The notes under the pieces: model-generated
Databases searched by the model: none
Seen by the model: only the letters and a program-made list of their open reading frames with translations
Told to the model about the DNA's origin: nothing
In this document: piece after piece, positions 1 to 5,035 of the stretch
Layout: each line of letters starts with the position of its first letter
How positions within the stretch are numbered: position 1 is the first letter of the stretch
Virus record (IMG/VR): IMGVR_UViG_3300033144_004364
Coordinates: 1-42,934 of that record
Source: a virus
Strand: one strand, 5' to 3'
DNA: 42,934 bases
Position numbers and translations under genes: made by a program

Positions 1-361
1 GACTTTTGAACTGGCGCATGGTGCTTGCCCTGAAACATAGGCGCTGCCAAACGTACAGCACAAGAGCGTGGTAGGTGTGTTCAGGTCTGAGGGTGTACAT
101 CATGCCAAGGATCAACGTGCCAGGATGTCACACTGCACTGGTATGGGCCTGCACTGGTGAGCGTAGGCATTAAATTGAATAAGCATCCTTTTCTACAGCG
201 GGGGGACGGCGATCCTGCACTGTAAAATGATCCCGCGCGTTGGCAGCGTCCTTGCCCCCCTTTATATATACCACCTAGCCACACGCACACACGTTTTCGG
301 AATAAATTTTAAAATTCTGTGGAAAAACCGGAAATATGGGTGTACTGTATGACACCACTCT
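1..361. other. Left-end stretch without a supported gene
   Basis: No convincing coding region is seen. A short + frame open from the window edge to a stop at 72-74 could be the last 23 codons of a gene that starts outside, but it has no recognisable motif. A 69-codon frame on the - strand (81-290) has a low-complexity, Cys/Gly/Ser-rich product and no visible ribosome site, so it is not called. The segment 292-325 is AT-rich and lies just before the first gene, so it may hold its promoter, but no well-spaced -35/-10 pair is clear. Confidence 0.5.
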
Positions 362-553
362 ATGGAACGATTTATGAAGTTAGATGAAGTGATGAAGTGT
401 GTCAGTTTGTCAAAATCGGGCATTTACCGTGGTATGGCGGCTGGCACGTTTCCGTTGCAGATCAAGACAACAGATGCGGGATCGACTGTGCGGTGGGTTA
501 AGAGTGAGATTGACGAATGGATGGCGGGTCGGATTAATGCGTCGAGGGAATAG
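362..553 (+). CDS. AlpA-family helix-turn-helix DNA-binding protein
   Basis: The 63-residue product has the AlpA/excisionase layout: an N-terminal MKLDEVMKCVSLSKSGIYRG stretch that reads as a winged helix-turn-helix recognition unit (residues 5-24), then a basic turn, and a VRWVKSEIDEWM end typical of the family (residues 44-54). AlpA proteins act as small transcriptional activators or excisionases in phages and islands, so this one may control the downstream early genes or excision; that role is inference. A second ATG at position 374 is spaced better from a GGAA and would give a 59-residue protein that keeps the whole domain. The stop overlaps the start region of the next gene through the repeated junction described separately. 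Confidence 0.8.
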   Translation: MERFMKLDEVMKCVSLSKSGIYRGMAAGTFPLQIKTTDAGSTVRWVKSEIDEWMAGRINASRE

Positions 554-559
554 ATGATG
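547..559 (+). repeat. Junction repeat copy 1 (GGAATAGATGATG)
   Basis: This is the first of three identical 13-bp junctions. It supplies a weak ribosome site (GGAA), the stop of the AlpA-type gene (TAG) and a double start (ATGATG) of the next gene. The other exact copies are at 664-676 and 892-904, between otherwise unrelated small genes. Confidence 0.75.
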
Positions 560-670
560 CGTGGACTTGGGTGGTTTTTCTTGTTGTTTGGTTTGTGGTT
601 ATTGTCGGGTGCAGTGTTTGATTATTTTCATGAGTGCGAGTGTCCGGTAAAAATCGAGTCAAAGGAATAG
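554..670 (+). CDS. Small single-pass membrane protein, 38 aa
   Basis: The product begins MMRGLGWFFLLFGLWLLSGA, a strongly hydrophobic stretch (residues 4-21) rich in Leu, Phe, Trp and Gly, followed by a short polar tail with two Cys (HECECPVK). It is therefore probably a one-segment inner-membrane protein. The start lies directly after the stop of the AlpA-type gene, and its own stop lies in the second copy of the same junction. Tiny membrane proteins of this type in phage early regions are often accessory (host modulation, superinfection exclusion), but nothing in the sequence fixes a role. The coding call rests on exact packing between neighbours and on the shared junction. Confidence 0.55.
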   Translation: MMRGLGWFFLLFGLWLLSGAVFDYFHECECPVKIESKE

Positions 671-676
671 ATGATG
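664..676 (+). repeat. Junction repeat copy 2 (GGAATAGATGATG)
   Basis: This is the second exact copy of the 13-bp stop/start junction. It joins the 38-residue membrane protein gene to the 75-residue gene that follows. Confidence 0.75.
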
Positions 677-898
677 GATAACGTGTCGCTAGGTGAGTTA
701 CGGGATTTCCTGCAGAACCTTGACAAGAAAGGATCGTATTACGTGTGCATTTATTCAAGCAGTTCATCCGGCCTTGGCGATACGGTTCAGGCCTTTATTG
801 AGGGTTGTTCTTGGTACAGGTTTGTTGGTGGTGTGTCTGTATCTCATAGTCTTGGTCACGCCACCTATGTCCAGGCAGTCATGTGTATTGAGGAATAG
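671..898 (+). CDS. Hypothetical protein, 75 aa
   Basis: The protein reads as a small soluble alpha/beta protein: an N-terminal amphipathic helix (SLGELRDFLQNLDKKG), a strand with aromatic residues (YYVCIYSSS), a Ser-rich turn and a C-terminal strand region ending in VQAVMCIEE. I do not recognise a family. An overlapping frame at 693-902 codes for a less plausible product and lacks the shared start junction, so this frame was chosen. It is packed between two copies of the junction repeat, consistent with a cassette of interchangeable small genes. Confidence 0.6.
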   Translation: MMDNVSLGELRDFLQNLDKKGSYYVCIYSSSSSGLGDTVQAFIEGCSWYRFVGGVSVSHSLGHATYVQAVMCIEE

Positions 899-904
899 AT
901 GATG
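892..904 (+). repeat. Junction repeat copy 3 (GGAATAGATGATG)
   Basis: This is the third exact copy of the 13-bp stop/start junction. A looser relative (GGAGACAGATGATG) begins at about 1444, before the 86-residue protein gene. Confidence 0.75.
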
Positions 905-994
905 AATATTGGAAAAGTAAGGCGGTTTTTATTCATGCCCTTCTCATGTAAGTGGAACGCTTGGGTTCGGGATATCACTGCGAAATTTATATAG
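899..994 (+). CDS. Very small basic protein, 31 aa
   Basis: The 31-codon frame starts at the third junction repeat and ends just before a GGAAACTGGTG ribosome-site-like stretch of the next gene. The product (for example KVRRFLFMPFSCKWNAWVRD, residues 6-25) is basic and aromatic, and resembles small phage proteins of the type RRFLFMP-x-WLRW seen in many early regions; that resemblance is from memory and weak. No membrane span or catalytic motif is visible. The call depends on position and start signal rather than on content. Confidence 0.4.
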   Translation: MMNIGKVRRFLFMPFSCKWNAWVRDITAKFI

Positions 995-1004
995 GAAACT
1001 GGTG

Positions 1005-1118
1005 ATGAAAGAATTTAGTGTGTCAATTGGTGGTCCGGCAATATTTATCGTTTGCGTGACTATTGGGTTTGTCGCGTTGGTTGCGCTGATTATTTTCGGT
1101 CCTACCCAATGTGTTTGA
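1005..1118 (+). CDS. Small membrane protein, 37 aa
   Basis: The product is MKEFSVSIGG followed by a hydrophobic helix of about 22 residues (PAIFIVCVTIGFVALVALII) and a short polar end. It is a single-pass membrane protein by reading. The upstream GGAAACTGGTG gives a plausible ribosome site. The stop overlaps the GTG start of the next gene by eight bases, suggesting translational coupling. A competing frame at 1052-1273 was not preferred because its product looks like out-of-frame translation and it has no ribosome site. Function unknown. Confidence 0.5.
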   Translation: MKEFSVSIGGPAIFIVCVTIGFVALVALIIFGPTQCV

Positions 1119-1302
1119 GTTGCGACTTAAACCGTGGATGGTCTGGAATGATCGAGGGTGGCTTTTATGCTTTTGCTGTCCTACCGGCAAGACTACCCAT
1201 AAAGGTGAGGTTATTTATTATCGAGGTATTCAGTGGAACAAGGCCTCTCGCAAGCGCAAGGCGAACTGGTTAAAAAAACACAGGAGTTGTGGATTTGGAT
1301 AA
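1111..1302 (+). CDS. Hypothetical Cys/Trp-rich protein, 63 aa, GTG start
   Basis: This frame begins at a GTG that overlaps the preceding stop, and gives a basic protein with several Trp residues and a CFCCPTG cluster near residue 23, followed by a strand-like EVIYYRGIQW and a Lys/Arg-rich end. The Cys cluster could bind metal, but there is no second CxxC pair, so no zinc-ribbon claim is made. There is no clear ribosome site, so expression would rely on coupling to the 37-residue gene. Its 3' end contains the AGGAG that serves the next gene. Confidence 0.45.
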   Translation: MFELRLKPWMVWNDRGWLLCFCCPTGKTTHKGEVIYYRGIQWNKASRKRKANWLKKHRSCGFG

Positions 1303-1465
1303 AGTCGTACCGATTGCAGCAAAACAAAAGCCACCTGAAAAGGTTTGGGAGTGTAGTTGTGGCTTTCAGCAATTCTGGATATTCATAACTGGTGTTGTTG
1401 AATGTGGGCGGTGTGGCAAACACATGGCGATTACAATGATGAAGGAGACAGATGATGTCTCTTAA
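1295..1465 (+). CDS. Zinc-ribbon-like small protein, 56 aa, TTG start
   Basis: The start was set at TTG 1295 because the AGGAG at 1282-1286 lies eight bases upstream; an in-frame GTG at 1289 is only two bases from it. The product has C20-x-C22 and C37-x2-C40 (WECSCGF and VECGRCGKH), a four-cysteine pattern typical of a zinc ribbon, separated by an aromatic beta hairpin. Such ribbons are common in small phage proteins that bind nucleic acid or protein, but the partner is unknown. The end overlaps the start of the next gene by 14 bases. The non-ATG start makes it easy to miss. Confidence 0.6.
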   Translation: MDKVVPIAAKQKPPEKVWECSCGFQQFWIFITGVVECGRCGKHMAITMMKETDDVS

Positions 1466-1712
1466 ATGGACTTGGATGAATTACCCGATTGGCTTTCCGC
1501 TTGAGGATCGTGATGATCTTGGCGGCGAGAGAACGGGTCCGAAATGCGCCCTTACCATGGAATACACGGATGATGATATTGTCAGCCTGAAACAACAGGT
1601 GATGATGAACGGTTTGCGAGAAGATATTCCCAATCTTGAAAAGTGGAAAGCAAAGTCTTTGATGCTTGGTTGGTTGAGCGATCAGTTTGGAGCGAAAAAA
1701 GATGAAACGTAG
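1452..1712 (+). CDS. Hypothetical acidic protein, 86 aa
   Basis: The start ATGATG follows GAAGGAGACAG, a strong ribosome site at ideal spacing, so start and frame are secure. The product has a Trp/Pro-rich N-terminus (MMSLKWTWMNYPIGFPLEDR) and two probable helices, DDDIVSLKQQVMMNGLRED and LEKWKAKSLMLGWLSDQFGA. No family is recognised. Its last codons overlap the start of the Tat-signal gene by 11 bases, so both are probably translated from one message. Confidence 0.65.
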   Translation: MMSLKWTWMNYPIGFPLEDRDDLGGERTGPKCALTMEYTDDDIVSLKQQVMMNGLREDIPNLEKWKAKSLMLGWLSDQFGAKKDET

Positions 1713-1974
1713 AGAATTTTTAAGACATTCAATCCATGCTGCCCTGGTGGTGGCTGTGCCGACTGCTTTGATTGTTTCACGTGGAACATCATCGGGTCAG
1801 TTGTGGACTGATGGCACGGGCGCGAACGTCACTTTATGGGGTGATGTTCATCCTCATAATGGCGATTATTACGCCTTTGTCCATCCCTCGAACATGAAGT
1901 CTTTTGGTTTGTTTACCGGCGAGATTGGTCATTACGAGGGTGTTCGATTTATTGAACAGGCGACATTATCATGA
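1702..1974 (+). CDS. Tat signal peptide fused to a major-capsid-protein fragment, 90 aa
   Basis: ATG 1702 is chosen because GGAG at 1689-1692 lies nine bases upstream; an upstream TTG would put five residues before the signal. Residues 1-27 form a twin-arginine signal (KRREFLR at 2-8, then a hydrophobic stretch AALVVAVPTALIV). Residues 54-87 match the C-terminal part of N4-gp56-type capsid proteins: GDYYAFVHP at 54-62 and GEIGHYEGVRFIEQ at 73-86. The capsid protein in this same window has GEIGRYEGCRFIEQ at residues 223-236, and the DNA agrees at 23 of 24 bases (1918-1941 against 9948-9971). It may be a degenerate capsid remnant that gained a signal, or an exported decoy-like protein; neither is shown. 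Confidence 0.75.
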   Translation: MKRREFLRHSIHAALVVAVPTALIVSRGTSSGQLWTDGTGANVTLWGDVHPHNGDYYAFVHPSNMKSFGLFTGEIGHYEGVRFIEQATLS

Positions 1975-2219
1975 GATTTGAATACCTGTCGGTGAAAGAC
2001 ACGATTGCTGCGGAACATGATAAGGCGAGGCTGCATGGTCGGATATTGATTGCCGTGCATTTGTCCAAGGAAGAGACAGCTTCCTTTTTTGAGGAAAGCA
2101 AGGCTTTGAGAAACCATAGTGGGCCAGAACAGTTGGATCATGATGAAAATCTGAATATGTGGGATGGCATCAGGATTATTCATACCGGTGTTTCAACCAA
2201 GGGCATTACTGATGGGTGA
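1971..2219 (+). CDS. Hypothetical protein, 82 aa
   Basis: The start overlaps the stop of the Tat/capsid chimera (ATGA at 1971-1974), a coupling seen throughout this window. The product is soluble, with a strand-rich start (MRFEYLSVKDTIAAEHDKAR), a GRILIAVHLSKEE stretch and a helical middle ending in WDGIRIIHTGVS. It has no Cys and no membrane segment. I do not recognise it. It lies between an exported capsid fragment and a metallopeptidase-like gene, so it could be an accessory to either, but that is position only. Confidence 0.6.
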   Translation: MRFEYLSVKDTIAAEHDKARLHGRILIAVHLSKEETASFFEESKALRNHSGPEQLDHDENLNMWDGIRIIHTGVSTKGITDG

Positions 2220-2622
2220 CGTTCTGATCCTGCCGGACTTCCCGCCAAACATTGCTGCGATTCGCGCAGTGTTTCCCTTAACAGGTGACGAGATATTCGC
2301 CTACGACAACGTAATCTACAATCCCTCGAACCAGAGGTTGCCGGAATCATTGATTGAGCATGAAAAGGTCCACTTCAAGCAGCATGAAAAAATCGGTGGC
2401 TCTAAGGATTGGTGGGATTTATATCTGGTGGACGAAGATTTTCGTCTGGAACAGGAATTGGCAGCGCACAGGAAAGAGTATCAGGTGATATGCCGCACGG
2501 TCAGGGGCAAGCGTGAACGCTACAGGTTTCTTGACCTGCTTGCCAAGCGCCTGTCTGCACCCATGTACGGGCGCGTAGTCACCTACCAGTGGGCCATGGT
2601 TCAGATTAAACGGAGACACTGA
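2212..2622 (+). CDS. HExxH zinc metallopeptidase-like protein, 136 aa
   Basis: The frame opens further upstream, but ATG 2212 has AAGGG eight bases before it and overlaps the previous stop by eight bases, as neighbours do. The product carries LIEHEKVHFKQHEK (residues 48-60), a zinc-binding H50-E51-x2-H54 motif, followed about 26 residues later by LEQELAAHRKEYQ (79-91), which offers a glutamate for a gluzincin-type third ligand. This arrangement matches small phage peptidase-like proteins of about 130-150 residues. No signal peptide is seen, so it is probably cytoplasmic. The substrate is unknown. The flanking genes both encode Tat-signal proteins, which is an unusual context. Confidence 0.7.
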   Translation: MGDVLILPDFPPNIAAIRAVFPLTGDEIFAYDNVIYNPSNQRLPESLIEHEKVHFKQHEKIGGSKDWWDLYLVDEDFRLEQELAAHRKEYQVICRTVRGKRERYRFLDLLAKRLSAPMYGRVVTYQWAMVQIKRRH

Positions 2623-3026
2623 TGGAAAAACTGACACGTAGATCCTTTTTAAAAATCTCTGCTACCGCAATCACCATAGCGGCGTTTCCGGCTATTGCCA
2701 TGCCGAAGGCAACAGGCGTTGTCGAAGAGTTACTTCCCGCACAAGAGGTAGTTGTTCCGCAGCGGTTTTGGAGCGTAAGGGTTGGCCCAGGACGTTACTC
2801 GATGAATTGCTTGGTTGGAAACGATTCCAATAGTTTGCGTCATGTAGCGAAGCAATTCGTGGTTGAGAGAAGACAGACAGTTAGTGTTTGTCTGGATAAA
2901 ATCAGGGATGGGAATTTGTACTTTTCCAATCTGACGCTAGAGCGTCTGGACTACGGGCTTCCGAGCGGGGTCAAGCGCCACACGCAAAGGACTGGCAGGG
3001 TTTTTGCCAGATACAGGCCTCGCTAG
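2622..3026 (+). CDS. Second Tat-signal exported protein, 134 aa
   Basis: The start overlaps the previous stop by one base and follows CGGAG at a six-base spacing. The N-terminus TRRSFLK (residues 5-11) matches the twin-arginine consensus exactly, followed by a hydrophobic helix ISATAITIAAFPAIA with a probable cleavage after AIA at residue 26. The mature part is basic, with one YSMNCLVGN segment and a strand-rich middle; it ends very rich in Arg (RTGRVFARYRPR). No family is recognised. Tat export implies the protein folds or binds a cofactor before crossing the inner membrane. Phage genes with Tat signals are uncommon, and two occur within one kilobase here. Confidence 0.7.
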   Translation: MEKLTRRSFLKISATAITIAAFPAIAMPKATGVVEELLPAQEVVVPQRFWSVRVGPGRYSMNCLVGNDSNSLRHVAKQFVVERRQTVSVCLDKIRDGNLYFSNLTLERLDYGLPSGVKRHTQRTGRVFARYRPR

Positions 3027-3028
3027 TA

Positions 3029-3403
3029 ATGCTTGCCCAGGATTGGAAGAACGTTTATATATGCAAACATTGCCGGGACTTGGTTCCGTTTTATTCATTG
3101 TGTACCTGTTTCAAAAGCGTGGTTGCACAAAAACTACTAGGGAGTTTAACTATGAGCAGTAAAAAAGGTCGCTATGAAATTTTTCAGGGTGAAGACGATA
3201 AATGGTATTTCAACCGGATTGCCGGCAACCATGAAGTTGAACATCCTTCACAGGGTTATTCCACTCGCGGTAACGCGATTGCCGCAATAGGCCGTTGCAT
3301 GGAAGATACCTCACATTACGCTATCGTTGATCGCAATGAGCCGATAGAGGCGCTTGATTCAACGTCCGGAATGGCTCACACATCCGTGGATACACACGCA
3401 TGA
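3029..3403 (+). CDS. DUF1508 (YegP-type) protein with Cys4 leader, 124 aa
   Basis: Residues 46-100 match the DUF1508/YegP fold: GRYEIFQGEDDKWYFNRI, then a GYSTRGNAIAAIGRC helix and a HYAIVD strand. Family members are small alpha/beta proteins of unclear function that occur in bacteria and phages. Two starts are possible. ATG 3029 gives an N-terminal C12-x2-C15 and C25-x-C27 cluster that could form a zinc ribbon. ATG 3152 has a strong GGGAG site at 3140-3144 with seven-base spacing and gives an 83-residue protein that is DUF1508 only. Both products could be made. The end overlaps the next gene by four bases. Confidence 0.7.
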   Translation: MLAQDWKNVYICKHCRDLVPFYSLCTCFKSVVAQKLLGSLTMSSKKGRYEIFQGEDDKWYFNRIAGNHEVEHPSQGYSTRGNAIAAIGRCMEDTSHYAIVDRNEPIEALDSTSGMAHTSVDTHA

Positions 3404-3771
3404 AGGAACTACCTGTTTACCAGTGTCACAAACTTGTCAGGGCCGCGCAGATTACCGCAGTTGAACCAAGCAAAATGTTACACGTGGTATTGCATCTTAA
3501 TGGCGGCTTTGAGGTCGAAGTGAACAACGACTGGACGCATAAACATAGCCCGAGAATTGGTGGGTATTTTGTTGTTTATGACGATGGCTATACGTCCTTT
3601 TCACCCTGTAAAGCGTTTGAGCAAGGCTACGATTTGTGGAAGCCGCCAGCCGCGCTACCGGCAATTGATTTAGTGGAGTTAAAGCGCCTTTGTGTGGAAA
3701 ACGGCATGGATCAGGATATTGCAGATATGGCTTTTGACGATGCGCCCGAGAAGCGAAAAACCGATGACTGA
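3400..3771 (+). CDS. Conserved phage protein of unknown function, 123 aa
   Basis: The segment PRIGGYFVVYDDGYTSFSPC with the following KAFEQGY (about residues 51-76) is a signature I recognise from many unrelated tailed phages, where it is annotated only as a hypothetical protein. The rest is a soluble protein with an N-terminal strand region and a C-terminal helix (DLVELKRLCVENGMDQDIAD). It starts inside the end of the DUF1508 gene (ATGA overlap). No catalytic residues are evident. Confidence 0.65.
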   Translation: MKELPVYQCHKLVRAAQITAVEPSKMLHVVLHLNGGFEVEVNNDWTHKHSPRIGGYFVVYDDGYTSFSPCKAFEQGYDLWKPPAALPAIDLVELKRLCVENGMDQDIADMAFDDAPEKRKTDD

Positions 3772-3774
3772 TTA

Positions 3775-3802
3775 TTGGCCTGATAAATTTCTGTGCTAGT
3801 AT
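3775..3802 (+). promoter_or_regulatory. Candidate sigma70 extended -10 promoter
   Basis: TTGGCC (3775-3780) and TAGTAT (3797-3802) are separated by 16 bases, and the -10 is preceded by TGC (extended -10). It lies in the only sizeable gap before the secreted-protein gene, 35 bases before its start. The -10 matches the consensus at four of six positions, so the call is tentative but the spacing and context fit. Confidence 0.45.
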
Positions 3803-3836
3803 GTGTGACGCAAGCTTAACCAAGCAAGGAGCCGTT

Positions 3837-4271
3837 GTGAAAAAATTCATTCTATTTATCGTTTTAATGCTGTTTTCTGTCCCACTTTTCGCCTTGGATG
3901 ATTGTTTTTCAGGTGCGTGGTACGATCCGGAACGCCCTGGTGAGGGCATTTTTTTGGAGGTACAGGCTGAAAGAGTTGTTGGCAGCTATTACACCTTCCG
4001 ACAAAATCGGCTGGACTGGTATGTATTTGCAAGCGATGAAGGTCGAGAAATTACCCTCTATCAACAGGAATTAATAAGCTATGAGCCGTTCAATGTTATT
4101 AATTGGGAGGTAGGCGAAGTTTTTATCTTTCCTGAATCGCAAAATAACTTGGTGTTTACGTGGCGTCTGGATCTCGATCTTTCTCGGGATGTAAGTTTAC
4201 CGCTCTGCTTAACAGACTGTGTTAGGGGGTTTTTATATACGAGGCTTACTCAGCCGATTTCGTGTAATTGA
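3837..4271 (+). CDS. Secreted protein with a SGxWYxPxxxGxG motif, 144 aa, GTG start
   Basis: GTG 3837 is preferred because AAGGAG (3826-3831) is five bases upstream and the product then begins with a clean Sec signal peptide: KKFILFIVLMLFSVPLFA, with cleavage likely after residue 19. The mature start, CFSGAWYDPERPGEGIFLEV (residues 23-42), resembles a motif (SGxWYxPxxxGxG) that recurs in exported proteins of gammaproteobacteria. Several Cys residues in the mature part could form disulfides in the periplasm. It has its own candidate promoter before it and a strong terminator after it, unlike all its neighbours, so it looks like a moron (host-altering cargo gene). Binding partner and activity are unknown. 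Confidence 0.7.
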   Translation: MKKFILFIVLMLFSVPLFALDDCFSGAWYDPERPGEGIFLEVQAERVVGSYYTFRQNRLDWYVFASDEGREITLYQQELISYEPFNVINWEVGEVFIFPESQNNLVFTWRLDLDLSRDVSLPLCLTDCVRGFLYTRLTQPISCN

Positions 4272-4334
4272 TTTTGGTAATGCTCTTGTTGCGCATGGTT
4301 TACGCAAATTCCTACGCGCTCCCAAGAGCAGGTT

Positions 4335-4364
4335 GACTCGGCTCCCCCCCTTGTTGTCCGAGTC
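4335..4364 (+). other. Stem-loop upstream of the terminator
   Basis: GACTCGG (4335-4341) pairs perfectly with CCGAGTC (4358-4364) around a 16-base loop that contains seven consecutive C. It sits ten bases before the terminator stem. It could stabilise the 3' end of the secreted-protein message or act with the next hairpin; there is no U tract of its own. Confidence 0.5.
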
Positions 4365-4373
4365 ATATTTGCG

Positions 4374-4403
4374 GGGAAGTCGGTCGCAGGACTTCCCTTT
4401 TTT
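4374..4403 (+). terminator. Rho-independent terminator before the head module
   Basis: GGGAAGTC (4374-4381) pairs with GACTTCCC (4390-4397) with an eight-base loop, followed by six T (4398-4403). It ends the secreted-protein unit and lies only 11 bases before the first gene of the head module. Transcripts reaching that gene must therefore read through, start inside the gap, or come from a phage-modified polymerase. Confidence 0.85.
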
Positions 4404-4414
4404 AAAGGACACGC

Positions 4415-5035
4415 ATGGACATAAAAGATTTGATTGATTGGGATTCGGCTGAAATGGCCCCCCACATCAGGGATAAGTTGGAAGCAGCCCTTGTTGATCC
4501 GAAACGTATTTCAAAGGGCATGACGCCAGCACAAGCCAAACGCGATGCCAACGCCGAGCCAGAAGGCGTGATCCAAAACCCGAATCACTTTGATAAAAGC
4601 TATCATGGCGCAACGATGTCGCTGGTCAAGGATATTGGCGATTACCTGATCCGGACTTATCCAGGGTGGGGATGGGTCATTCAGGTTAACGAATTCGGGC
4701 ATATGATTTACGTGACCGTTTCAGAACTTCACCCGACCATGGGTATGAAATTGAGAATGGAAGATGTAATCCACGATCCATCACTGCGGCATATCAAAGA
4801 GCAGGCTGGTCAATTGTTAGAGCGTTTTGATATGCTAAGGATGGGTTTACGGGGTGAGAATTTAAGTCGGTTGATTGACGCGCCCCGCGATGCTGTCGGT
4901 AACTGCATACCGCACATCGATGATTTGAAGGACAAAAAGGCCTCAACACAAGCCGCTGTCGCCAGAAAAATCGCTAAAGGAGATATCAAGATTTTCAAGG
5001 TGAACGGTCAAACAATGGTGAGGATTAAAAAATGA
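4415..5035 (+). CDS. Hypothetical protein upstream of portal, 206 aa
   Basis: The start follows AAAGGACACGC, an acceptable ribosome site directly after the terminator. The product is soluble and helical at both ends, with an aromatic middle segment (YPGWGWVIQVNEFGHMIYVT) that reads like a beta hairpin. The C-terminal part (ARKIAKGDIKIFKVNGQTMV) is basic. I do not recognise a family. Its place immediately before the portal, with an ATGA overlap, suggests a role in packaging or head assembly. No ATPase (Walker) or nuclease motif is visible, so it is not a terminase large subunit; a small-terminase or structural role cannot be excluded. Confidence 0.65.
   Translation: MDIKDLIDWDSAEMAPHIRDKLEAALVDPKRISKGMTPAQAKRDANAEPEGVIQNPNHFDKSYHGATMSLVKDIGDYLIRTYPGWGWVIQVNEFGHMIYVTVSELHPTMGMKLRMEDVIHDPSLRHIKEQAGQLLERFDMLRMGLRGENLSRLIDAPRDAVGNCIPHIDDLKDKKASTQAAVARKIAKGDIKIFKVNGQTMVRIKK

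Noticed and set aside
81-290. 69-codon - strand frame at the left end
   Set aside because: Product is Cys/Gly/Ser-rich low complexity, there is no ribosome site, and all supported genes lie on the other strand.
1052-1273. 73-codon + frame overlapping two small genes
   Set aside because: No ribosome site, and its product is less protein-like than those of 1005-1118 and 1111-1302, which also fit the overlap style of the region.
1918-1941. Possible diversity-generating retroelement repeat pair with 9948-9971
   Set aside because: The shared 24 bases are coding for a conserved capsid motif, the single mismatch is an A/G but there is no adenine-biased variation, and no reverse transcriptase gene is present in the window.
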